Shown here piece by piece: positions 8,219 through 16,217 of a DNA stretch of 64,000 bases. The position numbers were made by a program, and so were the translations under genes. A model generated the notes under the pieces. That model was not told the origin of the DNA, did not search any database, and saw only the letters and a list, made by a program, of their open reading frames with translations. The stretch covers positions 1 to 64,000 of the forward strand of contig CANEAY010000010.1 of assembly GCA_947425785.1 (NCBI GenBank). Direction: 5' to 3'. Source of the stretch: an uncultured Pseudoflavonifractor sp. GTDB taxonomy: Bacteria > Bacillota > Clostridia > Oscillospirales > Oscillospiraceae. Each line of letters opens with the position of its first letter. Positions within the stretch are counted from its first letter, which is position 1.

Positions 8219-8492
8219 ACATTTTTTCGACTATCGCCGCGATCAGCGCCGCGCCTTCATCATCCAATCTGGAGACATCAATGACCTTTGGCGCATCTAC
8301 GCATACAAGGTAATCCACGCTGACGCCAAACAGCCGCGACAGACGGATCAGGACCTCGATGGAGGGAGCTTTACTGGCCGTCTCATAAGCGCTGACCATA
8401 GCCTTAGAGATACCCACTCGGTTGGCGACCTGGAGCTGCGTCAAGCCCCGTGCTTCCCGAAGAGCCCTCAATTTTTCGGAGCAGTCAACCAT
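8211..8492 (-). CDS. XRE-family helix-turn-helix regulator
   Basis: 93 aa. The HTH domain covers about residues 5-62 (LREARGLTQLQVANRVGISK, then SAYETASKAPSIEVLIRLSR and FGVSVDYL). The short C-terminal tail resembles the linker of stand-alone SinR/Xre-type repressors. AAGGAGG stands 8 bases before the ATG at 8492. It is divergent from the lipoprotein gene at 8655, with the shared 162-bp region holding that gene's promoter and a repeated 12-mer. Repression of itself and the lipoprotein is an inference. Confidence 0.9.
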   Translation of the reverse strand: MVDCSEKLRALREARGLTQLQVANRVGISKAMVSAYETASKAPSIEVLIRLSRLFGVSVDYLVCVDAPKVIDVSRLDDEGAALIAAIVEKMCH

Positions 8493-8510
8493 AAGCTTGC
8501 CTCCTTTCTT

Positions 8511-8570
8511 CTATTAGTTTACCTGCATTAAAACTTCTGATAGGAGTATTTAATATAACTATTAGTTGAC
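8511..8570. promoter_or_regulatory. Directly repeated 12-mer, candidate XRE operator
   Basis: CTATTAGTTTAC (8511-8522) and CTATTAGTTGAC (8559-8570) are identical at 11 of 12 positions, 48 bp apart. The right copy overlaps the -35 of the lipoprotein promoter and the left copy lies just upstream of the XRE ribosome binding site. Position fits a shared operator; binding is unproven. Confidence 0.45.
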
Positions 8571-8593
8571 TTTTGAGAGAATAATGGTATAAT
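8566..8593 (+). promoter_or_regulatory. Promoter of the lipoprotein gene
   Basis: TTGACT (8566-8571), 16-bp spacer, TATAAT (8588-8593), with an AT-rich upstream region. Transcript start is expected near 8600, about 55 nt before the start codon. Confidence 0.8.
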
Positions 8594-8654
8594 GCTTTCG
8601 TGATCATGACGCTGACAGAAGAAAAAGAGATGGAAATACGGGGAGGAACAACAT

Positions 8655-9623
8655 ATGAAAAAGGGACATAAACGGTTAGCGGCTATTTTGACGGCAGCAC
8701 TTTTCGGCAGTTTGATGGCGGGCTGTGGGTCTGAGGAGCCGCCGAAAAAGGTGGGGGAGGTCACTGCCTCCGCACCGGCGAAAGAGGCGGAGCCTTCGCA
8801 AACAGCGAAAGAACCGGAGAAGAGCGAGTTTCGCGTGGGTGATATGTTGACGGCTGAAGGATTGGAGATCGTCTATGTTTCCAGCGGCGAGTATGTAAGC
8901 GGCAATCAATTTTTACAGCCCAAAGATGGCTGCAAATTCATCTATATTGAGCTGGCCTGCAAAAATGTTGCTGAATCGGACAAAAATATTTCATTCTATT
9001 CTTTTGAATGTTATGCGGACGGCTATGCCGCGGATTCTTACTACGGCGGAGAGGATGCCCTCTCTGCAACTATGTCGGCGGGCAGGACGACTGCGGGAAA
9101 GGTTTATTTTGAAGTGCCTGTGGACGCCGAAGAAATTGAAATTGAATATAAGTATAATTTGTTCTCAGACAAGAAGGCCCATTTTATTTACGAAGGTGCG
9201 CAGGAATCCGGCTATATAGCTCCAGCGGATGCTTCTGCCAGTGAGGAAGCTTACAAGGTGGGAGACGTTATTGAGACATCTGGAGTTACGATCTCCTATC
9301 TTTCCTGTGAGGATTACACGAGCGATAATATGTTTATCCAACCGGCAGAGGGCAATCAATATGTGTCCTGCGAGTTTGAATTTGAAAACACATCGGAATC
9401 CGAACAAATGATAAGCGGCTTTAACTTTAAATGTTACGCCGACGGAAAAGCGTGCGAAGCGTCTTATCTTCGGGATAACGCTTTGGGGACTACTACACTT
9501 TCTGTGGGGAGAAAGGTCAAGGGTACGGTCACGTTTGAGGTGCCGACAGCGGCGGATGTGGTGGAGTTGGAATATGAGACAAATGTCTGGACATCCGACC
9601 ACATTGTATTTACCGTAAAGTAA
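8655..9623 (+). CDS. Secreted lipoprotein with duplicated DUF4352-like domain
   Basis: 322 aa. A lipoprotein signal peptide ends in the lipobox LMAGC, with the lipidated Cys near residue 24, followed by a Glu/Lys/Pro-rich linker to about residue 55. Two homologous domains follow (about 56-175 and 195-322). They share FRVGDM/YKVGDV, VSSGEYVSGNQFLQP versus LSCEDYTSDNMFIQP, FECYADG/FKCYADG, and a final VYFEVP/VTFEVP..E.EIEY pattern. This matches DUF4352 (Telomeric-repeat-binding-factor-2-like immunoglobulin fold), of unknown role. GGGGAGGAACAAC precedes the start. GC content is visibly lower than in neighbouring genes. Confidence 0.85.
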   Translation: MKKGHKRLAAILTAALFGSLMAGCGSEEPPKKVGEVTASAPAKEAEPSQTAKEPEKSEFRVGDMLTAEGLEIVYVSSGEYVSGNQFLQPKDGCKFIYIELACKNVAESDKNISFYSFECYADGYAADSYYGGEDALSATMSAGRTTAGKVYFEVPVDAEEIEIEYKYNLFSDKKAHFIYEGAQESGYIAPADASASEEAYKVGDVIETSGVTISYLSCEDYTSDNMFIQPAEGNQYVSCEFEFENTSESEQMISGFNFKCYADGKACEASYLRDNALGTTTLSVGRKVKGTVTFEVPTAADVVELEYETNVWTSDHIVFTVK

Positions 9624-9633
9624 GATAAAGTTC

Positions 9634-9668
9634 AAAGGGCCCTCTGTCCGCAGGACAGAGGGCCCTTT
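9634..9668 (+). terminator. Rho-independent terminator after lipoprotein gene
   Basis: A perfect 16-bp stem (9634-9649 with 9653-9668) has a GCA loop and ends in a T-run. The A-rich left side could also support termination from the other strand. Confidence 0.92.
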
Positions 9669-9704
9669 TTTGCCCTGTGGAGATGAGTTCCGGGAAGCTG
9701 TGAT

Positions 9705-9733
9705 TTGACATGGGGAACAATAGTGGTTATAAT
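9705..9733 (+). promoter_or_regulatory. Consensus promoter for ktrB-ktrA
   Basis: TTGACA (9705-9710), 17-bp spacer, TATAAT (9728-9733), both exact. The leader is only about 38 nt, so there is no room for a c-di-AMP (ydaO-type) riboswitch. Confidence 0.9.
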
Positions 9734-9777
9734 TTAAGCGGCTTTATATAAGGAGAGGCCGGAGGAGGGAGGACGCC

Positions 9778-11160
9778 ATGGCGGAAAAGATAGCCCGTTT
9801 TATCAAAAACCACTTTATCCGCTCCCGGCGGCTCAACTCCACCCGGCTGGTGGCCCTGTCCTTTGGGGTGATCATCCTTGTTGGCGCCCTGCTGCTGACC
9901 CTGCCCGCGGCAAGCCGGGCGGGGGAGAGCCAGGGGCTTTTTACCGGCCTTTTTACCGCCACCTCCGCCACCTGTGTCACTGGGCTGGTGGTGGCGGACA
10001 CCGCCCTGACCTGGTCGCCCTTTGGCCAGGCGGTGATATTGCTTATGATCCAGCTGGGCGGCCTGGGCTTTATGACGGTGATGACCCTGGTGTCCCTCTG
10101 GGCCCACCGGCGCATCGGCTTGTCCGAGCGGCTCATCATGGTCTCCACCCTGAACCTGAACGATCTGGACGGGGTGGTGCGGGTGGTACGCCACGCCCTC
10201 ATGGGCACCGCCTTTTTTGAGCTGGCGGGAGCCGCCCTTTTATCCATTCGTATGATACCGAAGTATGGCTTTTTCCGGGGGCTGTGGCACGCCCTGTTTC
10301 ATTCGGTCTCTGCCTTCTGCAACGCGGGCTTTGACCTGCAGGGGGTGGACACCGGGGCCTTTTCCAGTCTGGCGGCCTTTCAGGACGACCCGTTGACCCT
10401 TCTCACCACCTCGGCCCTGGTCATTATCGGCGGCCTGGGCTTTTTTGTGTGGGAGGACATTTTGCAAAACCGATGCTGGAAAAAGCTCACCCTATACAGC
10501 AAGCTGGTGCTGGCCATCACCGCCTTCCTTCTGATCGGCGGCACCCTCTTTTTTATGGTGGCCGAGGGGGGAAACCCCGCCACCCTGGGAGGGATGGACA
10601 CAGGGGAGAAGTGGCTCAACGCCTTTTTCCAGTCCATGACCCTGCGCACGGCGGGTTTTAACGTCATCGACCAGGGGGCCATGACGGACAACGCCACGGT
10701 GGTGAGCTGTATCCTCATGCTCATCGGCGGCTCCTCCGGCTCCACCGCCGGCGGCCTGAAGACAGTGACGGCATGGGTGCTCTTCATGGTGCTCTTTACC
10801 AGCCTGCGGGGCAGGGAGAGCATCACCTTCCGGGGCCGCTCCATCTCGGAGCGGCGGGCGATGAACGCGGTGACCCTCTTTCTGATGGTGCTCCTCCTCT
10901 TTGTCACCGGCTCCATGCTCATCTCCCTGACCCACCAGACCACCTTCCTCCACGCCGCCTTTGAGACGGCGTCGGCTTTGGGCACCGTGGGCCTCACCGC
11001 CGGGCTGACCCCCACCCTGGCCCGGCCCGCCCAGATACTGCTGATTTTCCTGATGTATACCGGCAGGGTGGGAGTGCTGTCCTTCTCCATTGCCTTCCTC
11101 ATCCGCCGCAAGGACGGCTTGGATATCAAGTACCCCGAATTCAACATCATGGTCGGATGA
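9778..11160 (+). CDS. ktrB: Potassium uptake channel subunit KtrB/TrkH
   Basis: 460 aa with about eight to ten membrane helices arranged as four M1-P-M2 repeats. The selectivity-filter glycines are seen in TCVTGL (first repeat), FCNAGF, RTAGFN and LGTVGL. It transports K+ (possibly with Na+) across the plasma membrane, gated by the cytosolic RCK ring of KtrA, encoded next. GGAGGAGGGAGG precedes the ATG. The KtrB and TrkH subtypes are not always separable by eye; the pairing with a single-RCK partner favours KtrB. Confidence 0.93.
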   Translation: MAEKIARFIKNHFIRSRRLNSTRLVALSFGVIILVGALLLTLPAASRAGESQGLFTGLFTATSATCVTGLVVADTALTWSPFGQAVILLMIQLGGLGFMTVMTLVSLWAHRRIGLSERLIMVSTLNLNDLDGVVRVVRHALMGTAFFELAGAALLSIRMIPKYGFFRGLWHALFHSVSAFCNAGFDLQGVDTGAFSSLAAFQDDPLTLLTTSALVIIGGLGFFVWEDILQNRCWKKLTLYSKLVLAITAFLLIGGTLFFMVAEGGNPATLGGMDTGEKWLNAFFQSMTLRTAGFNVIDQGAMTDNATVVSCILMLIGGSSGSTAGGLKTVTAWVLFMVLFTSLRGRESITFRGRSISERRAMNAVTLFLMVLLLFVTGSMLISLTHQTTFLHAAFETASALGTVGLTAGLTPTLARPAQILLIFLMYTGRVGVLSFSIAFLIRRKDGLDIKYPEFNIMVG

Positions 11161-11176
11161 AAGGAGCCACATAAGG

Positions 11177-11836
11177 ATGAAAACATTTGTTGTCATTGGC
11201 CTGGGCCGGTTCGGCACCGCCGTGGCCACCGAGCTCTCCGCCCTGGGCCACGAGGTGCTGGCCATGGACACCCAGGAGGAGAGGGTGCAGGCCGTCGCCG
11301 ACCAGGTGACCCACGCCGTCACCGCCGACGCCCAGGATCCCGCCGTTCTTCGGGCCTTGGGGGTGCGCAATTACGACTGCGCCGTCGTGGCTTTGGGCAG
11401 CGACGTGGGGGCCTCCTCCCTCATCACGCTGAACCTGAAGGAGCTGGGTCTCAAGCAGGTCATCTGCAAGGCCCGCAGCCACGTCCACCGGAAGGTGCTG
11501 GAGAAGATCGGCGCTGACCGGGTGGTATTCCCCGAGCATGAGATGGGCACTAAGCTGGCCCAGGGGCTCTCTTCCTCCAACGTGCTCAACTTCATCGAGT
11601 TTTCCGATGATTACGGCATCGTGGAGCTGGCGGTGCCCCGCTCCTGGCAGGGCAAGGCCATTCGGACGCTGGATGTGCGCAACGCCTTCCGCGTGAATAT
11701 CATCGCCGTCCGCAAGGCCAGCAGTCCCGGCACATTGAATGTGGCCCCCGGGGCGGACTGTATGCTGGAGGCGGGGGACAATGTGGTGGCGGTGGGCCGG
11801 GGGGATGACATCGACCGGCTCCACGAGGTGAGATGA
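11177..11836 (+). CDS. ktrA: Potassium uptake regulatory subunit KtrA (RCK protein)
   Basis: 219 aa from ATG 11177 (MKTFVVIGLGRFGTAVATEL), with AAGGAGCCACATAAGG upstream; an in-frame ATG at 11090 lies inside ktrB and is not used. The RCK_N Rossmann domain (about 1-125) has GxGxxG at residues 8-13 and ends with an acidic residue binding the nucleotide ribose. The RCK_C domain is at about 140-219. It binds ATP/ADP and, in relatives, c-di-AMP, to gate KtrB. Its stop overlaps the next start (ATGA). Confidence 0.94.
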   Translation: MKTFVVIGLGRFGTAVATELSALGHEVLAMDTQEERVQAVADQVTHAVTADAQDPAVLRALGVRNYDCAVVALGSDVGASSLITLNLKELGLKQVICKARSHVHRKVLEKIGADRVVFPEHEMGTKLAQGLSSSNVLNFIEFSDDYGIVELAVPRSWQGKAIRTLDVRNAFRVNIIAVRKASSPGTLNVAPGADCMLEAGDNVVAVGRGDDIDRLHEVR

Positions 11837-12591
11837 TGGAGACCATCACCAGCCGCCAGAACCCGCTGTTTCAAAAAATACGCAAGCTGAATTCCTCCAA
11901 CACCTTCCGCCGCCAGCAGGGGCTTTTCGCCTGTGAGGGGCCCAAGCTGTTGGAGGAGGCGCTGAAGTGGGGAATAGAGCCGGAGACGGTGGTGGCCGCC
12001 CCCGGCGTTTCCCTTCCTGCCCTGAAAGCCGCCCGGAAGGTGGAGACTCCCGCCGATGTGCTGAAGTCCCTGGCGGACACGGAGACCCCCCAGGGGGTGG
12101 TATTCACCTGTCCTATGCCTGACACTGCTTTGCCGGACAAGCTCTCCCCGGGCCGCTACCTGGTGCTGGACGGAGTGCAGGATCCGGGGAACCTGGGCAC
12201 CATCTGGCGCACCGCCGACGCCTTTGGGGCGGCGGGGCTTTTGCTCACCGGCTCCTGTGCCGACCCCTTCGGGCCCAAGACCGTCCGGGCCACCATGGGG
12301 GCCTGTTTCCGCCTTCCCGTGTGGCGGGGGGAGCGGCAGGGGGTGGCAGAAGTGCTGAAGGCTTCGGGCATTGCCCTCTACGCCACCGCCCTGCGGGAGG
12401 ACACCGAGGACGTGCGGCAGGCAGACCTGTCCCGGGCTGCGGTGGTCATCGGCAGCGAGGGCCGGGGCATCTCGGAGGAGATGCTCTCCCTGTGTGAAAA
12501 GACCCTGAAAATACCCATGGAAGGGCGGTGCGAGTCCCTCAACGCCGCCGTGGCGGCGGCCGTCGTCCTTTGGGAGGGGTATCGGAAATAG
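11833..12591 (+). CDS. TrmH/SpoU-family RNA 2'-O-methyltransferase
   Basis: 252 aa. The N-terminal SpoU substrate-binding domain (about 5-75, starting ITSRQNPLFQKIRKL) is followed by a SPOUT knot domain (about 105-250). SAM-binding motifs are visible: LDGVQDPGNLGTIWRTADAF, VIGSEGRGI and IPMEGRCESLNAAVAAAVVL. It probably methylates 23S rRNA, but the site cannot be assigned by eye. ATG 11833 overlaps the ktrA stop; a second ATG follows at 11836. Confidence 0.92.
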   Translation: MMETITSRQNPLFQKIRKLNSSNTFRRQQGLFACEGPKLLEEALKWGIEPETVVAAPGVSLPALKAARKVETPADVLKSLADTETPQGVVFTCPMPDTALPDKLSPGRYLVLDGVQDPGNLGTIWRTADAFGAAGLLLTGSCADPFGPKTVRATMGACFRLPVWRGERQGVAEVLKASGIALYATALREDTEDVRQADLSRAAVVIGSEGRGISEEMLSLCEKTLKIPMEGRCESLNAAVAAAVVLWEGYRK

Positions 12592-12650
12592 GGAAGGGCG
12601 GCGCGCCTTACACCCCCCATTAAGAAAGCCTGGCGAAAGGAGGCTCTGCT

Positions 12651-13889
12651 GTGGCAAATCTGAAATACTTCCTCTGGCTCACCACCCGGAAGGGGCTCCA
12701 GCCCGGTGAGGCCGGGGCCCTCCTGTCCTATTTCGGGACCCCGGAGGGGGCCTATTTTGCCCCGGCGGAGGAGTACGACCTGCTGGACTTGCCCCGGGGG
12801 AAGAAGGCCGCGCTGATGGACAAGCGCCTGGACGGGGCGGAGAAGATCTTGGCAGACTGCCAGCGGCTGGGCATCCAGATCATGACCATCCAGGACGCCG
12901 ACTACCCGGAGCGGCTGGCCCAGCTGGACGATCCGCCCCTGGTGCTCTACTGGAAGGGAAAGCCGATCCGTGTGGACGACAGGTTCACGGTGGGTGTGGT
13001 GGGCACCCGGAGCTGTACGCCCTACGGCACCGATCTGGCCTCCCGGCTGGGATTGGAGCTGGCCCGCCGGGGCGCGATCCTGGTCTCCGGCATGGCCCAA
13101 GGCATTGACGCCGCCGGTATCCGGGGCGCGCTGAAAGGCGGCGGGAATGTCATCAGTGTGTTGGGCGGCGGCATCGATGTGATCTATCCCAGAGAACACC
13201 GCTGGCTCTATGAGGACGTGGCCGCCGCAGGGACGCTGGTCAGCGAGTACCCGCCGGGGACGGAGCACGCGGGACACCATTTTCCCATCCGAAACCGCAT
13301 CATCAGCGGTTTGGCTATGGGCGTGGCGGTGGTGGAGGCGGGGCTTCCCAGCGGCGCCCTTATCACCGCCCGGCTGGCGTTGGAGCAGAACCGGGAGGTC
13401 TTCGCCTTTCCCGGCGCGGTGAACGCCGCCGCCAGTCTGGGGTGCAACAAGCTCATTCAGGCCGGGGAGGCCAAGCTGGTGCTCTCCGCCGGAGATATTT
13501 TGAGCGAATTTTCCGCTATGCTCCCCAGGGAGGAGACCCCGGAACCATTGGAGGAAGAGGAGATCCGGCAGAGGCTGGAGGGCCTGCCCCAGGAGGGTCA
13601 GGCGCCCCGGCAAAAGGGACAAAGGAAGGAAAAAGCGGAAAAAGAGGTTGACAAGACCCCCGGTCGGGCATATATTTCTGTATCAGACGACCCTGAGGCG
13701 TTTACCGACGACGAGCGGGACATCCTCCTGGCCATCGCCCAGAAGGCCCTGACGGCGGACGAGGTATCCGAGGCCGCCCAGATCCCGGCCAGGAGGGTGC
13801 TCTCCGCCCTGACCATGCTCCAACTGCGGGAGCTGGTGGAGGAGCAGCCGGGGAAGCGGTTTTACGCCAAAGTCATATTGACCGAATAA
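12651..13889 (+). CDS. dprA: DNA-processing protein DprA
   Basis: 412 aa from GTG 12651, set by AAAGGAGG upstream. A SAM-like N-terminal region (about 1-70), a Rossmann core (about 80-290) with VGVVGTRSCTPYG, SGMAQGIDAAGIRGAL and FPIRNRIISGLA, and a C-terminal winged helix (about 345-412) make a complete DprA. It loads RecA on incoming single-stranded DNA during natural transformation. A Glu/Lys/Gln-rich linker near 300-335 is unusually long. The dprA-topA order is a classic Firmicutes arrangement. Confidence 0.95.
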   Translation: MANLKYFLWLTTRKGLQPGEAGALLSYFGTPEGAYFAPAEEYDLLDLPRGKKAALMDKRLDGAEKILADCQRLGIQIMTIQDADYPERLAQLDDPPLVLYWKGKPIRVDDRFTVGVVGTRSCTPYGTDLASRLGLELARRGAILVSGMAQGIDAAGIRGALKGGGNVISVLGGGIDVIYPREHRWLYEDVAAAGTLVSEYPPGTEHAGHHFPIRNRIISGLAMGVAVVEAGLPSGALITARLALEQNREVFAFPGAVNAAASLGCNKLIQAGEAKLVLSAGDILSEFSAMLPREETPEPLEEEEIRQRLEGLPQEGQAPRQKGQRKEKAEKEVDKTPGRAYISVSDDPEAFTDDERDILLAIAQKALTADEVSEAAQIPARRVLSALTMLQLRELVEEQPGKRFYAKVILTE

Positions 13890-13902
13890 ATGGAGTGATA
13901 AC

Positions 13903-16194
13903 GTGGCAGTGAAGAAGAATGAAGCCTTGGTGATCGTGGAGTCTCCGGCCAAGGCCAAGACCATCACCAAATACCTGGGCCCCGGCTATGAGGTCAAGGC
14001 CTCCATGGGCCATGTCCGCGACCTGCCCAAGAGCAAGATGAGCGTGGACGTGTCCCGGGACTTCGCCGTGGACTACCAGCCCATCGCCGGAAAGGAAGAC
14101 GTGATCGCCGACCTGAAACGCTCCGCCAAGCGCAGCGAGCGGGTCTACCTGGCCACCGACCCTGACCGGGAGGGGGAGGCCATCTCCTGGCACCTGAAGG
14201 AGCTTTTGGGTCTGCCCGACGAGAGCACCTACCGGGTCACCTTCAACGAGATCACCAAGAAGGTGGTCAATGAGTCCATCGCCCAGCCCCGCCAGATCGA
14301 CATGGATCTGGTGGACGCCCAGCAGGCCAGAAGAGTGCTGGATCGGGTGGTGGGCTACCAAATTTCCCCCTTCCTGTGGAAGAAGATCCGCCGGGGGCTG
14401 TCGGCGGGCCGGGTGCAGTCGGTGGCCACCCGCCTGGTCTGCGAGCGGGAGGAGGAGATCCAGGACTTCCAGAGCGAGGAGTATTGGTCTCTGGACGCAG
14501 ACCTGGAGCGCATCCGCCCCAACCTGGGCCGCTTCACCGCCGCTTTCTACGGCACCGACAAGCGCCAGGAGCTCCACAGCGAGGCGGAGGTCAATGTCAT
14601 CATGGAGGCGGTGAAGAATTCTCCCTTCACCGTGGCGGGGGTCAAGCGGCAGGAGAAGAGCCGCAACCCCGCGCCCCCCTTTACCACCTCCACCCTCCAG
14701 CAGGAGGCCAGCCGCAAGCTGGGCATGTCCCCCCGCCGGGCTATGGCGGTGGCCCAGCAGCTCTACGAGGGCGTGGACGTCACCGGCGAGGGCACCGTGG
14801 GTCTTATCACCTATATGCGTACCGACTCCCTGCGCCTGTCCGACGAGGCCACTGCCGCCGCCCGGGAGTTCATCCTGGGCCGTTACGGCAAGGACTACTA
14901 TCCCGGCAAGGTCAGGGTCTATAAGGCCAAGGCGGGGGCCCAGGACGCCCACGAGGCCATCCGCCCCTCCAACGTGAACCTGGTGCCGGAGGAGATCAAG
15001 AAGGATCTGACCCAGGAGCAGTACCGGCTCTATAAGCTCATCTGGGGCCGGTTCGTGGCCTGCCAGATGGCTTCCGCCGCCTATGACAGCGTCACCATCG
15101 AGGCCCAGTCCGGCGACTACCGCTTCCGGGCCACCCATACCGCCCTCAAGTTCGCGGGCTACACCGCGGTCTATGTGGAGGGCAAGGATGAGGACGAGGA
15201 GGCCGCCCAGTCCCCCCTGCCCGACCTGAAGGAGGGGGAGAGCCTGGAGCTGAAGGGCCTCAAGCCCCAGCAGCACTTTACCCAGCCCCCCGCCCGGTAC
15301 ACCGAGGCCAGCCTTATCAAGGCCCTGGAGGAAAAGGGCATCGGCCGCCCCTCCACCTACGCCCCCACCATCTCCACCATCGAGGGACGGGAGTACGTGG
15401 TGAAGGAGGGGAAATACCTGCGCGCCACCCCCCTGGGGGAGACGGTGAACATGGTGATGCAGGACAAGTTCCCCGACATCGTGGACTACGACTTCACCGC
15501 CCAGATGGAGGATCAGCTGGACGAGGTGGAGCAGGGCAAGAAGAAGTGGAAGGAGCTGCTGGGCACCTTCTACAAGGACTTTTCCAAGGAGCTGGAGGCG
15601 GCGGAGAACGACGTGGGCGAGCGTATCAAGGTGCCCGACGAGGTCTCCGAGGAGCGGTGCCCCGTCTGCGGCAGGTTCCTGGTGTATAAGTCCGGCCGCT
15701 TTGGCCGGTTCCTGGCCTGCCCCGGCTTTCCCGAGTGCACCTATACCCAGCCCGTGGTGGAGCAGATGCCCGGCAAGTGCCCCCGCTGCGGCGGGCGGCT
15801 GATGAAGCGCACGGGCAAGAGCCGCCGCACCGGCAAGCAGTACACCTATTACGGCTGTGAATACAACATCATCCGGGAGGGCAACCCCCACGCCAAGTGC
15901 GAGTTCATGACCTTCGACGTGCCGGTGGAGCAGACTTGCCCCACCTGCGGCCATACCATGTTCAAGCTCTCCGGCCGGGGCGCCAGGAAGCCCTTCTGCA
16001 TCAACGAGGAGTGCGCCAGCTTCATGCCGGAGGATCAGCGGGGCTACTACAAGAAGAAGGAGCCCGGCGAGAAGGCCGCCAAGAAAACAGCGGCGAAAAA
16101 GACTGCGGCAAAGAAGACCACCGCCAAAAAGACCGCCGCCAAGAAAACCACAACGAAAAAGACCACAGCCAAAAAGACCACGGCAAAGAAGTGA
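13903..16194 (+). CDS. topA: DNA topoisomerase I
   Basis: 763 aa type IA topoisomerase from GTG 13903, preceded by GGAGTGATAAC. The TOPRIM domain begins ALVIVESPAKAKTITKYLG and has DPDREGE. The catalytic tyrosine is Y304 in GLITYMRTDS. Three four-Cys zinc-finger modules follow at about residues 585-710 (CPVCGRFLVYKSGRFGRFLACP, CPRCGG...C, CPTCGHTMFKLSG...C). The protein ends with about 45 residues of a KKTAA/KKTTA repeat, a strongly basic tail resembling those of eukaryotic linker histones and some actinobacterial TopA. It relaxes negative supercoils. Confidence 0.97.
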   Translation: MAVKKNEALVIVESPAKAKTITKYLGPGYEVKASMGHVRDLPKSKMSVDVSRDFAVDYQPIAGKEDVIADLKRSAKRSERVYLATDPDREGEAISWHLKELLGLPDESTYRVTFNEITKKVVNESIAQPRQIDMDLVDAQQARRVLDRVVGYQISPFLWKKIRRGLSAGRVQSVATRLVCEREEEIQDFQSEEYWSLDADLERIRPNLGRFTAAFYGTDKRQELHSEAEVNVIMEAVKNSPFTVAGVKRQEKSRNPAPPFTTSTLQQEASRKLGMSPRRAMAVAQQLYEGVDVTGEGTVGLITYMRTDSLRLSDEATAAAREFILGRYGKDYYPGKVRVYKAKAGAQDAHEAIRPSNVNLVPEEIKKDLTQEQYRLYKLIWGRFVACQMASAAYDSVTIEAQSGDYRFRATHTALKFAGYTAVYVEGKDEDEEAAQSPLPDLKEGESLELKGLKPQQHFTQPPARYTEASLIKALEEKGIGRPSTYAPTISTIEGREYVVKEGKYLRATPLGETVNMVMQDKFPDIVDYDFTAQMEDQLDEVEQGKKKWKELLGTFYKDFSKELEAAENDVGERIKVPDEVSEERCPVCGRFLVYKSGRFGRFLACPGFPECTYTQPVVEQMPGKCPRCGGRLMKRTGKSRRTGKQYTYYGCEYNIIREGNPHAKCEFMTFDVPVEQTCPTCGHTMFKLSGRGARKPFCINEECASFMPEDQRGYYKKKEPGEKAAKKTAAKKTAAKKTTAKKTAAKKTTTKKTTAKKTTAKK
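16061..16191 (+). repeat. Lys-Ala-Thr repeat encoding the TopA tail
   Basis: Tandem AAGAAAACC/AAAAAGACC-type codons encode eight KKTxA units at the 3' end of topA. The DNA is a degenerate 15-bp repeat, so its length may vary between strains by slippage. Confidence 0.75.
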
Positions 16195-16217
16195 TGTGAG
16201 GGAAAGGGGGAGGTATT

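Noticed and set aside
9734-9777. c-di-AMP riboswitch ahead of ktrB
   Set aside because: The leader from the mapped-by-eye promoter is only about 40 nt, too short for a ydaO-type aptamer.
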